Assembly: GCA_910586705.1 (NCBI GenBank)
Contig: CAJUJK010000020.1
Location: 4,498 to 68,497, forward strand
Direction of reading: 5' to 3'
Length of the DNA stretch: 64,000 nucleotides
From: an uncultured Lachnospiraceae bacterium
GTDB lineage: Bacteria > Bacillota > Clostridia > Lachnospirales > Lachnospiraceae
In this document: positions 49,678-58,097 of the stretch, in pieces
Position numbering within the stretch: the stretch's first letter is position 1
Layout: each line of letters opens with the position of its first letter
The notes under the pieces: generated by a model
Seen by the model: only the letters and a program-made list of their open reading frames with translations
Told to the model about the DNA's origin: nothing
Databases searched by the model: none
Program-made: the position numbers and the translations under genes

Positions 49678-50271
49678 TCAGCCTCTCCAGACAACCACTT
49701 CGTCAAACGCTTTCCGTGGTCTTGCTTTCGGAAATTCATTCGGGTAGCCAAAAGCAACCGCCGCTATAAGCTGCCCTTCGCTGTTTAACCATTCGCTGAT
49801 TTCCGCATACGCAAAATAGATATCACAGATCCAGAGACTTCCTATTCCCTTTTCCTCAGCGGCAAGAAGCATGTTTTGTATCGCCGCGCTTATAGACTGG
49901 ACATTACATATTTCATAAATATGCTCTTCCGGCGCCATTTCTGATAATATGCCTTTTCCCAGTGTGTTCACAACAAATACGGCAACAGGCGCCTCCTCCA
50001 TGATATCGACGGTATATTTTGCCGCCGGAATATGCTGCCTGCTTTGCGGAAGCAATGCGGTTTCCTTTTCTTCCCTCAGAATCCCCTTGCGGAAAACTTT
50101 CAACATTTCTTCCTTTTCTTTCCCCTGCACCACAATGAATTTCCACGGCTGTCTGTTTTTGGAAGAAGGCGCCTTTATTCCACTTTCGATAATTTCCGTC
50201 AGATCTTCCTTTGATATAGGTTTATCCAAAAATTTTCTTGTACTTCTCCTGTCATAAATTGCAGAAATCAT
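49678..50271 (-). CDS. Nitroreductase family protein
   Basis: A 197-residue flavoprotein. YDRRSTRKFLDKPISKEDLT binds FMN phosphate, and SGIKAPSSKNRQPWKFIVVQ is the second family motif. NMLLAAEEKGIGSLWICDIY and VAFGYPNEFPKARPRKAFDE complete it. Such enzymes reduce nitro groups, quinones or flavins using NAD(P)H. About 90 bases downstream a possible peptide relic ends WTGRKRPWK. Confidence 0.9.
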   Translation of the reverse strand: MISAIYDRRSTRKFLDKPISKEDLTEIIESGIKAPSSKNRQPWKFIVVQGKEKEEMLKVFRKGILREEKETALLPQSRQHIPAAKYTVDIMEEAPVAVFVVNTLGKGILSEMAPEEHIYEICNVQSISAAIQNMLLAAEEKGIGSLWICDIYFAYAEISEWLNSEGQLIAAVAFGYPNEFPKARPRKAFDEVVVWRG

Positions 50272-50310
50272 TTTGTACCCTCACTCCCGATTACCGGCTT
50301 CCTCATTCCG

Positions 50311-50766
50311 TTACGCCCTATGCACGTACATCCGCGACAGTTCCGCTTCCCCGTCCCCCTGCGCCATGCAGAAAAACTCCCAGCCGTACCGCTCATAAAA
50401 GGAGTCATGGTCTGTCAGAAGGTAAAGCGTGTCGATGCCCCTCTCTTTCATATCCGCACAGACATAGTTTAGCAGCGCACCGGCAATGCCCCTGCCGCGC
50501 CGGTCCTCCTCCGTATAGACTGCGCAGACGTTCGGCGCAAGGTCTTTCCTGTCGTGAAAATCATTCCCGATGACGCCAAGCCCACCTATGATCCTGCCGT
50601 CCTCCACCGCCGCATACCACTGAGGGAACGGCTTTTCGCCGGCAAGGCTCTCCTCCATACTTTCCAGATATGCGGCAAGCGGTATACCCCATTTTTCGTG
50701 AAACCATTTTGCCGCCTGCTCCTTGATTTCCGGCTGATCCGCCAGACGTATGATTTGGTAATCCAT
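50311..50766 (-). CDS. GNAT acetyltransferase
   Basis: A 151-residue protein starting MDYQIIRLADQPEI, with GGAGG at a good distance. The beta-4/acetyl-CoA site is NVCAVYTEEDRRGRGIAGAL (RxxGxA), and DTLYLLTDHDSFYERYGWEF is the C-terminal motif. The N-terminal KEQAAKWFHEKWGIPLAAYL helix is typical of a subgroup of small GNATs. Substrate unknown. Confidence 0.88.
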   Translation of the reverse strand: MDYQIIRLADQPEIKEQAAKWFHEKWGIPLAAYLESMEESLAGEKPFPQWYAAVEDGRIIGGLGVIGNDFHDRKDLAPNVCAVYTEEDRRGRGIAGALLNYVCADMKERGIDTLYLLTDHDSFYERYGWEFFCMAQGDGEAELSRMYVHRA

Positions 50767-50846
50767 TTTGTGCCCTCCTCTGGCTAATCTAAAGTCGGAT
50801 TTTATTTTAAACATGCGAGCCGGGCTTGTCAAACAACTTTCCCAGT

Positions 50847-51313
50847 TCAATACCCGCACACGTCAAATTTTTTCGCCCTTATCAGTAAAAAATCCGGTTT
50901 ATGCAGCAAATCCCTATATTTCGGATACGCTTCCAGCATGTCCGCGTCCGGCAGCGGCTCAATCATTTTTTCAATCACAAAACCCGCGTCAATCAATATA
51001 TTCACAATCGTCGAAAAAGATCTATGATATTTTATCACATGGTCTACAAACCATACACACTCTCTTTCGCAACCGCCAGCATCTTCTCAGAAATATCTAT
51101 TCCCGTCACATGGTCGGCGCCCGCCTCCATAAAATACTTACAATGCTCTCCAAAACCGCAGCCCAGATCCAATACCTTTCTGCCGCGCAAATCCGGCATC
51201 AGGGAAAGCAGCGCCGGAATCTCAAACAACTTGTTTGCATTCACTTCATTCTCTCTGATCTTTCTGTATCCCTCGAAAAAAGTTTCATTATCATATATGT
51301 TCTGCTTCGCCAT
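50847..51313 (-). pseudogene. SAM-dependent methyltransferase with internal deletion
   Basis: Two separate frames are the ends of one methyltransferase. The first (51313-51044) has MAKQNIYDNETFFEGYRKIR and the SAM loop VLDLGCGFGEHCKYF, and stops after MLAVAKESVYGL. The second (51038-50847) begins VIKYHRSFSTIVNILIDAGF and ends with RDLLHKPDFLLIRAKK. In relatives about 90 residues join AVAKE to the VIKYHRS segment, so the core of the active site is lost and the reading frame is broken. Only five bases separate the pieces. Confidence 0.85.
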
Positions 51314-51346
51314 ATTGCGTCAAACCTCCCTCTGAAAACGCCCTTA

Positions 51347-51443
51347 CGCATAACTATACATCTGAAATGCATAATATACAACCATTTTTTCATTTTATGC
51401 ATACTTATCACAAATATTCATATAAATTATGCATAAATTTACA
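51347..51443 (+). promoter_or_regulatory. Cluster of four ArgR-like boxes before argG
   Basis: Related half-palindromes of the pattern TGCATAA-n-TATACA occur at 51347-51360, 51368-51380, 51398-51410 and 51430-51443. AT-rich tandem boxes before an arginine gene are expected for ArgR/AhrC. The identity of the binding protein is inferred. Confidence 0.55.
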
Positions 51444-51444
51444 C

Positions 51445-51473
51445 TTGCATTCTTCTCCGTCCTGTTGTATATT
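51445..51473 (+). promoter_or_regulatory. argG promoter
   Basis: TTGCAT (51445-51450) and TATATT (51468-51473) are 17 bases apart, directly after the ArgR-like boxes. Same hexamers and spacing as the argJBD promoter. The untranslated leader is about 180 bases. Confidence 0.7.
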
Positions 51474-51500
51474 GTTTTAAGGACAAACGCACCCATCTGT

Positions 51501-51623
51501 GTTACCATTCACACACTCGCCAGATTTTGCGTCAATTTACGATTATTTCGTGTGAACTGTAGACGCGCACAGAATGCCGGGCAGAAAACAGCTTTGCATT
51601 TTGGCGTGGGTGTAAACAATAAC
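51501..51623. repeat. Palindrome-ended dispersed element, copy 2
   Basis: A 123-bp relative of 40588-40740, beginning GTTACCATTCACAC and ending GTGTAAACAATAAC. It lies wholly inside the argG untranslated leader, so it will be part of the argG mRNA and can fold into a TTCACAC/GTGTGAA hairpin. Confidence 0.65.
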
Positions 51624-51658
51624 AAATATACTACATATTTCAAATGGAGGAAACGAAA

Positions 51659-52882
51659 ATGAAAGAAAAAGTAGTTCTTGCGTATTCCGGCGGACTTGAT
51701 ACGACCGTGATCATCCCCTGGTTAAAGGAAAATTTTGACTATGAAGTCATCTGCGTGTGCGGCAACTGCGGGCAGGCGGAGGAGCTTGACGGTCTCGAGG
51801 AGCGTGCTCTCTCAAGCGGCGCATCCAAACTCTACATCGAAGATCTGACCGATGAGTTCTGCGACGATTTTATCGTGCCCTGTGTACAGGCGCACGCTGT
51901 CTATGAAAACAAATATCTGCTGGGCACATCCATGGCGAGGCCCGTAATCGCCAAGAAACTGGTCGAGATCGCCCGCAAGGAAGGCGCTACCGCCATCTGC
52001 CACGGTGCAACCGGCAAGGGCAACGACCAGATCCGTTTCGAGCTTGGCATCAAGGCGCTTGCTCCCGACTTAAAGATCATTGCCGCATGGAGAAATGAAA
52101 AGTGGACCTTAAACTCCCGCGAGGAGGAGATCGAATACTGCAGACAGCACGGCATCAACCTTCCCTTCTCCGCAGACTCCAGCTACAGCCGCGACCGCAA
52201 CCTCTGGCACATCAGCCACGAGGGCTTAGAGCTGGAAGACCCTGCCAACGAGCCTAACTACGAGCATCTGCTTGTGCTCGGCACCACGCCGGAGAAGGCT
52301 CCCGAGGAAGGCGAATATGTGACCATGACCTTTGAGAAGGGCATCCCCACTTCCGTAAACGGCAAGAAGATGAAAGTTTCCGAAATTATCGCCACTTTAA
52401 ACGAGCTGGGCGGCAAGCACGGCATCGGCATTGTCGATATCGTGGAAAACCGCGTGGTCGGCATGAAGTCCCGCGGCGTGTACGAGACGCCCGGCGGCAC
52501 CATCCTCTACGAGGCGCACCAGCAGCTTGAGGAGCTGATCCTCGACCGCGACACCTATGCGCTCAAGGCAGATCTGGGCAACAAATTTGCGCAGGTGGTC
52601 TACGAGGGCAAGTGGTTCACCCCGCTGCGCGAGGCGCTGCAGGCGTTCATCGAGTCCACACAGCGGTATGTGACCGGCGAAGTGAAATTCAAGCTCTACA
52701 AGGGCAACATCATCAAGGCAGGCACCACCTCGCCATACACGCTCTACAACGAGAGCATCGCCTCCTTCACCACCGGCGATCTCTATGATCACCACGACGC
52801 GGAAGGCTTCATCAACCTCTTCGGCTTATCCTGCAAGGTTCGCGCCATGAAGATGCAGGAGCAGGGCGAAAAGCTGCTCTAA
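51659..52882 (+). CDS. argG: Argininosuccinate synthase
   Basis: A 407-residue enzyme joining citrulline and aspartate with ATP. KVVLAYSGGLDTTVIIPWL is the pyrophosphatase-type loop, and ATAICHGATGKGNDQIRFEL and DSSYSRDRNLWHISHEGLEL are conserved. The start at 51659 has GGAGG eight bases upstream. Its codon use is GC-rich at third positions, more biased than its neighbours, as for a well-expressed gene. argH is not beside it. Confidence 0.96.
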   Translation: MKEKVVLAYSGGLDTTVIIPWLKENFDYEVICVCGNCGQAEELDGLEERALSSGASKLYIEDLTDEFCDDFIVPCVQAHAVYENKYLLGTSMARPVIAKKLVEIARKEGATAICHGATGKGNDQIRFELGIKALAPDLKIIAAWRNEKWTLNSREEEIEYCRQHGINLPFSADSSYSRDRNLWHISHEGLELEDPANEPNYEHLLVLGTTPEKAPEEGEYVTMTFEKGIPTSVNGKKMKVSEIIATLNELGGKHGIGIVDIVENRVVGMKSRGVYETPGGTILYEAHQQLEELILDRDTYALKADLGNKFAQVVYEGKWFTPLREALQAFIESTQRYVTGEVKFKLYKGNIIKAGTTSPYTLYNESIASFTTGDLYDHHDAEGFINLFGLSCKVRAMKMQEQGEKLL

Positions 52883-52909
52883 TCTGAAAAACAAGTTATG
52901 TACAAGAAT

Positions 52910-52949
52910 CCCCGCAGCAGACTTCGGTGTATGCTGCGGGGTGTTTTTT
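52910..52949 (+). terminator. Terminator after argG
   Basis: CCCCGCAGCA pairs perfectly with TGCTGCGGGG around 12 bases and is followed by TGTTTTTTT. Confidence 0.92.
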
Positions 52950-53073
52950 TCTTTTTTTTCATTAATTTATGTGATATAATGTACGCGAATGCAATGCACA
53001 GTGCACCGCATAGTCATAAAGCAAAAAGTGGTACCATCCTCATCGAAATACAAAAGGGAAAGTTTGATTACTA

Positions 53074-53367
53074 ATGGACGTAATTACACTTATTACTATA
53101 TACTTAGTCGTTATCAACTTCATAAGCTTCACGGTGATGGGCATCGATAAACTCAAAGCGAGAAAGCGCGCATGGCGCATCCCGGAAGCCACGCTTTTCG
53201 TGCTCGCCATCATCGGCGGCAGCGTCGGCTCGATCATCGGTATGCACCTGTTCCGCCACAAGACAAGACACTGGTATTTTCTCTACGGAATGCCCGCCAT
53301 CCTGCTCATACAGGTTCTGATCGTGGTGGCTCTTTTGTCGTCCCCGATCGAATTTATGATTCTATAA
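53074..53367 (+). CDS. DUF1294 membrane protein
   Basis: A 97-residue protein with three helices (LITIYLVVINFISFTVMGID, TLFVLAIIGGSVGSIIGMHL, ILLIQVLIVVALL). DKLKARKRAWRIPEATLFVL and FRHKTRHWYFLYGMP are the DUF1294 pattern. The function is unknown; in some proteins the domain is joined to cold-shock domains. An extended -10 (TGATATAAT) ends near 52980, with a weak -35. Confidence 0.85.
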   Translation: MDVITLITIYLVVINFISFTVMGIDKLKARKRAWRIPEATLFVLAIIGGSVGSIIGMHLFRHKTRHWYFLYGMPAILLIQVLIVVALLSSPIEFMIL

Positions 53368-53536
53368 GCTCCCTTGCAGACTACTTCACGCTGCCTGAAA
53401 CAAATGCGGGGATTTTTTCTGCACACATGCGGAAGGTTATATGACGCGCCTGCGGACAATGTGACAAACACGCCGTACTGTGCCAAGGTTGAATCTCGCA
53501 GGGTAACTTAAAACAACATATTACGGAGGGTTCTAT

Positions 53537-54310
53537 ATGCATATTGCGGTTTGTGATGATAATATTGCGGACAGAAAACAGATGGAGCGGCTCCTGGGGC
53601 GCGCCTCCGACAGGAGAATCCACACCACCGGCGTGCTCTATATTGATTCCTACGGAAATGTGGAGGCGGTGTTACGTTCTCCCATGCTCTACGATGCCTT
53701 TTTCATCGACATGACGAACGGACCTGTGAACGGCTTCCAGCTTGCGAGAAAGCTGATCGACGCGGGCGTTGTGGCTCCTATTGTGCTGTGTATCTCCACC
53801 ATCGACTACCCTTCCGTCATCGAAGCGGCGCTCGCCAAAGTGCCGGACGATGTCACGGAAGCTTCCAACCACGATATCCTGCGCAGACAGCTCCAGAAGC
53901 AGATTCTCTATCTGAACAAACCGATCAAGGTGAACGAGCTGGACGAAATGCTTGACCACGCGCAGAGTCTGAAAGCGGAAACGATTCCCACCATAGAACT
54001 GCGCGGAGAGAAGGACACGCTCTATGTCCATGAGGATGAAATTCTCTACGCGGTGAAAAGCGGCAATTATCTCCATGTGGTGCTGACGGAAGGGCGCACG
54101 CTCGACATCCTGAGCACCCTGCCCAATCTCCACGCGCAGCTTTCCATGTTCACCCATTTTGTTATGATTTCCGAGCACTGTTTAGTTAACATAACTTCTG
54201 TCGAGAAACTTTCCCTGTTAAAGCTGACCATGAAAGACAGGCAGAGTTTTTCTGTATCGCCCCTTGAACTTCCGAAAGTAAAAAAGGCGCTGCGGGAAAG
54301 CACGCCTTAG
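53537..54310 (+). CDS. LytTR-type response regulator
   Basis: A 257-residue regulator. The receiver has VCDDN (Asp7, Asp8), the acceptor Asp58 in AFFIDMTNG and the Lys in LYLNKPIKV. The LytTR DNA-binding domain follows (LRGEKDTLYVHEDEILYAVK, THFVMISEHCLVNITSVEKL). No kinase gene is adjacent. Ribosome site GGAGGG is at the right distance. LytTR regulators often control bacteriocins, autolysis or quorum sensing. About 55 residues of the receiver (DDVTEASNHDILRRQLQKQI) form a longer loop than usual. Confidence 0.9.
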   Translation: MHIAVCDDNIADRKQMERLLGRASDRRIHTTGVLYIDSYGNVEAVLRSPMLYDAFFIDMTNGPVNGFQLARKLIDAGVVAPIVLCISTIDYPSVIEAALAKVPDDVTEASNHDILRRQLQKQILYLNKPIKVNELDEMLDHAQSLKAETIPTIELRGEKDTLYVHEDEILYAVKSGNYLHVVLTEGRTLDILSTLPNLHAQLSMFTHFVMISEHCLVNITSVEKLSLLKLTMKDRQSFSVSPLELPKVKKALRESTP

Positions 54311-54342
54311 AATTTTCTTTACAGCCTACTCTTCTCTCTTTG

Positions 54343-55179
54343 TCAGAGGGTCACAATCACACCGCCGTCGTTGGCATACATGCTGCTGACCCCGGCGGTG
54401 TCCATAACCAGAACCCGTTTATAGGAGGCACGCTTCTCCATCAGACTGTGCATATACGCCGCCCGCTCCGCACAGTTACAGTGCGTAATCATCAGCGTTC
54501 TCTCCTCCGGGTTCTCCACATCGCCCACGATAAAGTCCGCCATCCGGGCAAGCGCCTTATTGATGCCGATCGCCTGTCCCTTCTGCTCAATGACGCCCCA
54601 GTTTCCCACCATCACAGGTTTGATATTTAAGGTAGATGCCACCAGCGCTTTCACGCCGCTCAAGCGTCCGTTCTTTCGGAGCGTTTCCAGATTATCCAGC
54701 ACAAAGTAGGTGCGCATCTTACGCTTAAAGGTCTCTACCGCCTTCACCGTCTCCTCAAAGCCAAGCCCCGCTTCTTTGCAGGCAACAATCTTTTCCACAA
54801 GCTGGGTCTCCCCGCAGCTTGCGGACTCGGAGTCCACCACATGTATCTTCTTCTCGCCGTACTTTTCGCTGTAGAGACTTTTGCCCAGCTCCGCGCTGTT
54901 ATAGCTGCCGCTCAGATGGGAAGAAAGGGTCACCACATAAATTTCTTCCGCCCCGTCATGGTATGCCTCCCGGAATCTCTCCGGGGAAGGACAGGACGAT
55001 TTCGGGCACTGGGGGTAATCCGCCACCTTCTGCAAAAACTCCTTCTGATTAAAGTTCTCGTCGTCCTGAATGATATAATCGCCCACTTCCAGTCCCAGCG
55101 GAACGATCTCAAATCTGCTGTCATTTTTATATTCCACGGGCAGCTCACAGCAGCTGTCCACCACAATCTTATAACCCAT
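54343..55179 (-). CDS. DegV family fatty-acid-binding protein
   Basis: A 278-residue DegV protein. KIVVDSCCELPVEY at the start, CPKSSCPSPERFREAYHDGA, then VVTLSSHLSGSYNSAELGKS and VVDSESASCGETQLVEKIV are family motifs that hold a fatty-acid chain. In bacteria related FakB proteins present fatty acids to the kinase FakA, which is not seen here. It has its own promoter and converges with the LytTR gene, 33 bases apart. Confidence 0.92.
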   Translation of the reverse strand: MGYKIVVDSCCELPVEYKNDSRFEIVPLGLEVGDYIIQDDENFNQKEFLQKVADYPQCPKSSCPSPERFREAYHDGAEEIYVVTLSSHLSGSYNSAELGKSLYSEKYGEKKIHVVDSESASCGETQLVEKIVACKEAGLGFEETVKAVETFKRKMRTYFVLDNLETLRKNGRLSGVKALVASTLNIKPVMVGNWGVIEQKGQAIGINKALARMADFIVGDVENPEERTLMITHCNCAERAAYMHSLMEKRASYKRVLVMDTAGVSSMYANDGGVIVTL

Positions 55180-55220
55180 AAAGCCTCCGCAACCGTTTCA
55201 CATAGTATTTATTACTACTT

Positions 55221-55249
55221 ATACTATCATAGAATACCCTATTTTGCAA
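55221..55249 (-). promoter_or_regulatory. Promoter of the DegV gene
   Basis: On the minus strand TTGCAA (55244-55249) and TAGTAT (55221-55226) are 17 bases apart. Confidence 0.6.
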
Positions 55250-55474
55250 ATCCTAAAAATCGAGTGCCCATGCGCAGAGGCTCATAAGCTGAGACTGTCC
55301 AGAAACGACTGCATAAAGGGCGGCGCTGCTCAGGGAGAGATAAAATATTTCATAAGCTTTCATGTCAATCCGCCCTTTTCTCCGTATTTTGTGCTATACT
55401 ATGGTATGTTATTTGGAAAAGTCTTCCCTGTCTGGTTTCGGGCAGCGCAGACACATTCTGAAAAGGGGCATCAC

Positions 55475-55978
55475 ATGATCGCATTGCAGATAAAAAACAT
55501 CAAACAGTTTATGAACCATTTCCTCGCCGGGGACGCCTTCGACTCCTTTTTGCTGGAACAGGCTTCCATCAGCACCTACAACACGTTCACGATAGACGGA
55601 CGTGAAAACCGGGCGTTCTACACGTCCGAAGAATGGGAGGACAGGGAAACCAGACCCTACGAATTTACACAGTGGAAAAAGATACGCCCTGTCTGTTTTG
55701 ATCTGATCAAAGGGAAGCGCACGCCCACGGCATTTCATTTTGTGCTGCATCTGATTCCCGAATACACGGCGTCCCTTCTGGAAAAGGGCGATACTGCCGT
55801 CACCCCGGATCAGGTAAAGGCATTTGTGCTCAACATAAAATATGACGGCACGTCCCTCACGCTCATCACCGGCACCGCCTTCCACACCTTTCTCATGGAT
55901 AAGACGCCGGATGCGCTCTGGGACAGAGCCGTCAGACAATTTTTAGCAAAGCGGCAGATTGACTACGAGGAGATATAA
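55475..55978 (+). CDS. DUF5721 family protein
   Basis: A 167-residue protein starting MIALQIKNIKQFMNHFLAGD, with AAGGGG upstream; a longer in-frame extension would have no ribosome site. SISTYNTFTIDGRENRAFYT then FTQWKKIRPVCFDLIKGKRT and FHFVLHLIPE are strongly like DUF5721, a Clostridia-specific family of unknown function. No membrane segments. The TGCTATACT extended -10 upstream (about 55390) may be its promoter. It converges with the next gene, one base apart. Confidence 0.82.
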   Translation: MIALQIKNIKQFMNHFLAGDAFDSFLLEQASISTYNTFTIDGRENRAFYTSEEWEDRETRPYEFTQWKKIRPVCFDLIKGKRTPTAFHFVLHLIPEYTASLLEKGDTAVTPDQVKAFVLNIKYDGTSLTLITGTAFHTFLMDKTPDALWDRAVRQFLAKRQIDYEEI

Positions 55979-55979
55979 A

Positions 55980-56327
55980 TTACCACCAGCCTCTCTGATA
56001 ATAATGCAGGGAAAACTCCGCCGCCGCCATCACCATGGCGAACAGGAGCATCACAACCAGCATCAGAATCGCCGGGAAGTCATATACAAACCTGCATTTC
56101 TCCGCGTTGCTTCTATGGTTCTCCACCAGAATCTCCACACCCAGCAGGACAAAAACCACGGGCCAGAACTGGAAAATCAGCTCATAGTGCAGCGTCGGAA
56201 CCACCATATGTAAGAGGAACAGCACGCCGAACAAAATCAGCGTCATCCCGAAAGTTACAGAGCCGACACGGCGGGTTCGCAGCTTCCCGGGTTCCTCCCT
56301 CCACAAATCTTTTTCCTGCATATCCAT
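55980..56327 (-). CDS. DUF5668 (LiaI/LiaF-like) membrane protein
   Basis: A 115-residue protein with three helices. VGSVTFGMTLILFGVLFLLH then IFQFWPVVFVLLGVEILVEN are the DUF5668 pattern and the FWPVVFVLLGVEIL motif is shared with LiaF-type proteins. The last helix is AILMLVVMLLFAMVMAA. It is the end of a four-gene operon after a sigma factor, an anti-sigma-like gene and a DUF-type membrane protein. Cell-envelope stress is the likely setting. Confidence 0.82.
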   Translation of the reverse strand: MDMQEKDLWREEPGKLRTRRVGSVTFGMTLILFGVLFLLHMVVPTLHYELIFQFWPVVFVLLGVEILVENHRSNAEKCRFVYDFPAILMLVVMLLFAMVMAAAEFSLHYYQRGWW

Positions 56328-56330
56328 AGT

Positions 56331-57047
56331 CTACTCCCCCCCCTGCTCATTTTTTTGCACATCCGCATTCTGCGCTTCCCCATCCGGCGCATCTGACTTT
56401 TTCGCTTCCGCACTGTATCCATCCTTATTCTCCGCATCAGCCTTCCACGCTCCCACAATCTCCCCGGGCAGCGCCGCAGGCTTTCTATAATCGTCCGCCT
56501 CACTCCTCCTGTCAGTTTCCGCAGACTCAAATTTCTTTCCGCGAAGAAGCGACACGCCAAACCAGATGATCGCTACGGCTATGACAGCCCTCGGCAGCCT
56601 GTCTCTCGTAAAATAATAGATATCCCTCATAACCGGATTATCCCAGCCCACGTAACTTCTCACCATACCAAAAACTTGATCCCACAGCATACAGGTGCCG
56701 AGCACAATACAGACCACTGCCGCGATGTTGCGGTTTCTCTTATTCATATTCAGCTTAAAGCGGCTGGTATCCCACCCACCGATGCCGAAGAGGTATTCGT
56801 CCTCCAGAGCCGCAAACTGCCCTGCATCCATCCCGCCGATATTGTTGGCGTGGAAAAAAGCGTATATGTAGAGTGTGACGGGAAATACCGCCAGCACGGC
56901 GATTTCTGTTATTCCAACCACAGCGATCAGCCCCATAAACCCAAGCATAAAGCTCAGCCCCATCTTCATCAGTCCCATATACATATGTCCCGCCCCCGGA
57001 CAGAGGGAAAATACAAACAACCAAAATCTGTTCTTCTGCTTTTTCAT
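56331..57047 (-). CDS. Membrane protein of a sigma-factor operon
   Basis: A 238-residue protein starting MKKQKNRFWLFVFSLCPGAG, with GGAGG nine bases upstream. GAGHMYMGLMKMGLSFMLGF is a TM2-like membrane motif, followed by two to four helices (VVGITEIAVLAVFPVTLYIY, AVIAVAIIWFGVSLL). The C-terminal 55 residues are Glu, Asp, Asn and Lys-rich and presumably cytoplasmic. It lies between the anti-sigma-like gene and DUF5668 in one operon. I can place it only as a TM2-domain-type protein. Confidence 0.75.
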   Translation of the reverse strand: MKKQKNRFWLFVFSLCPGAGHMYMGLMKMGLSFMLGFMGLIAVVGITEIAVLAVFPVTLYIYAFFHANNIGGMDAGQFAALEDEYLFGIGGWDTSRFKLNMNKRNRNIAAVVCIVLGTCMLWDQVFGMVRSYVGWDNPVMRDIYYFTRDRLPRAVIAVAIIWFGVSLLRGKKFESAETDRRSEADDYRKPAALPGEIVGAWKADAENKDGYSAEAKKSDAPDGEAQNADVQKNEQGGE

Positions 57048-57051
57048 CTCA

Positions 57052-57549
57052 TCAATCCTCCCAAGTTTTATAATTTGTAATCTTTTCCGAAATGTTTCTG
57101 AAATACTTCTTTCTCGCGTCCGCTCTCTCCTGCCCTGCCAGATACCGTCTCCATGTTCTGTCGATATCCCGCTGTGTCTCAAGCGCGTCCCGCTCCCATT
57201 CGTCCACGCTCCCCGTTTCCTCTTCATACAGCGTTCCCAGAATACCGGGCTGCGGCATCTGCGGTGTTTCCACCCCATCCACAGGCACGAGGAAGAGTAC
57301 CGCCAGAGCCGCCGCCATCCCTACCAGAACTTTAGCACGGTAAGAAAAAAGCGCGCGCTGTCTTTCTTTCCGCTTTCCTTCCTGTATGTGCGAAAATATA
57401 TTTCCTCTCAAATGTCCCGGCGCGTGCAAAAGTTCCCGTTCTTCAACGGTCTCAATCAGCCGCATCAGTTCTTCCTCAGTCAAAGGAGCCGGGAGGGAAA
57501 CGTCATATCTATTCCGTTTTTTTCTCTCTTCCGTCATATTATGTATCAT
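57052..57549 (-). CDS. Anti-sigma-like membrane protein
   Basis: A 165-residue protein. The N-terminal ~50 residues (VSLPAPLTEEELMRLIETVE, ERELLHAPGHLRGNIFSHIQ) are soluble and could hold the sigma factor; one helix follows (VLVGMAAALAVLFLVPV); the rest is charged. There is no zinc motif. The start ATG overlaps the sigma stop (ATGA), as in sigma/anti-sigma pairs. I infer an anti-sigma factor from position and layout. Confidence 0.7.
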   Translation of the reverse strand: MIHNMTEERKKRNRYDVSLPAPLTEEELMRLIETVEERELLHAPGHLRGNIFSHIQEGKRKERQRALFSYRAKVLVGMAAALAVLFLVPVDGVETPQMPQPGILGTLYEEETGSVDEWERDALETQRDIDRTWRRYLAGQERADARKKYFRNISEKITNYKTWED

Positions 57550-58097
57550 GCGCCCTTCTCCTTTTCATACATCCTGCGAAGCATGGTTCTCGCCCTATAA
57601 ATCTGCGTCTGTATGGTCTTTTTCTTAACGCCCCTCCGCCTCGCGATCTCGCCCGCATCCAGTTCATCATAATAATAGGCTTTGGCGATTTCATCATAGG
57701 GCGGTTTCAAGGACCGACATCTTGAAAGCAATATCTCCCGCACCTCCTTTTCGAGGCAGATGCTCTCCGGCGTCTGCCGTACTGCCGTCTCATTTTCCCC
57801 GGCAGTTCCCGCGCCTTTGCCGGAAGGAGTCCCCCCATCCGGCGCCCTTGCGCTCTCAAATCCGAGGTCCGCCGTGGGGATGCTGCGCCGTCCCGCGCTC
57901 TGCAGATAATCCAGACATTTGTTGGTGGCGATCCGGCACACCCACGCCTTCTCATATCTTCCGTCAAACTCCCCCAGATGTCTGTAAACCGATAAAAACG
58001 TTTCCTGTGCCAGATCCTCGGAGGCAAAATAATCCGATGTCATTTTATAGCATATTGAAAAGACAAGATGCTGGTAAGAATCAATCAGCGCTGACAA
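57546..58097 (-). CDS. ECF-type sigma factor
   Basis: A 183-residue protein from the TTG at 58097. Region 2 is LIDSYQHLVFSICYKMTSDY with ASEDLAQETFLSVYRHL and AWVCRIATNKCLDYLQS; region 4 is LKPPYDEIAKAYYYDELDAG with RRRGVKKKTIQTQIYRARTM. The linker is long and low-complexity. A perfect AGGAGG lies too far from the TTG but eight bases before an in-frame ATC at 58115, in a frame reading INREEQLSALI that matches the family N-terminus. The true start may be ATC, or an ATG was lost here. Confidence 0.85.
   Translation of the reverse strand: MSALIDSYQHLVFSICYKMTSDYFASEDLAQETFLSVYRHLGEFDGRYEKAWVCRIATNKCLDYLQSAGRRSIPTADLGFESARAPDGGTPSGKGAGTAGENETAVRQTPESICLEKEVREILLSRCRSLKPPYDEIAKAYYYDELDAGEIARRRGVKKKTIQTQIYRARTMLRRMYEKEKGA

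Noticed and set aside
53021..53040. T-box-like AAAAAGTGGTACC before the DUF1294 gene
   Set aside because: Only the TGGTACC core is present; there is no stem I, specifier loop, or terminator, and the downstream gene is not amino-acid related.
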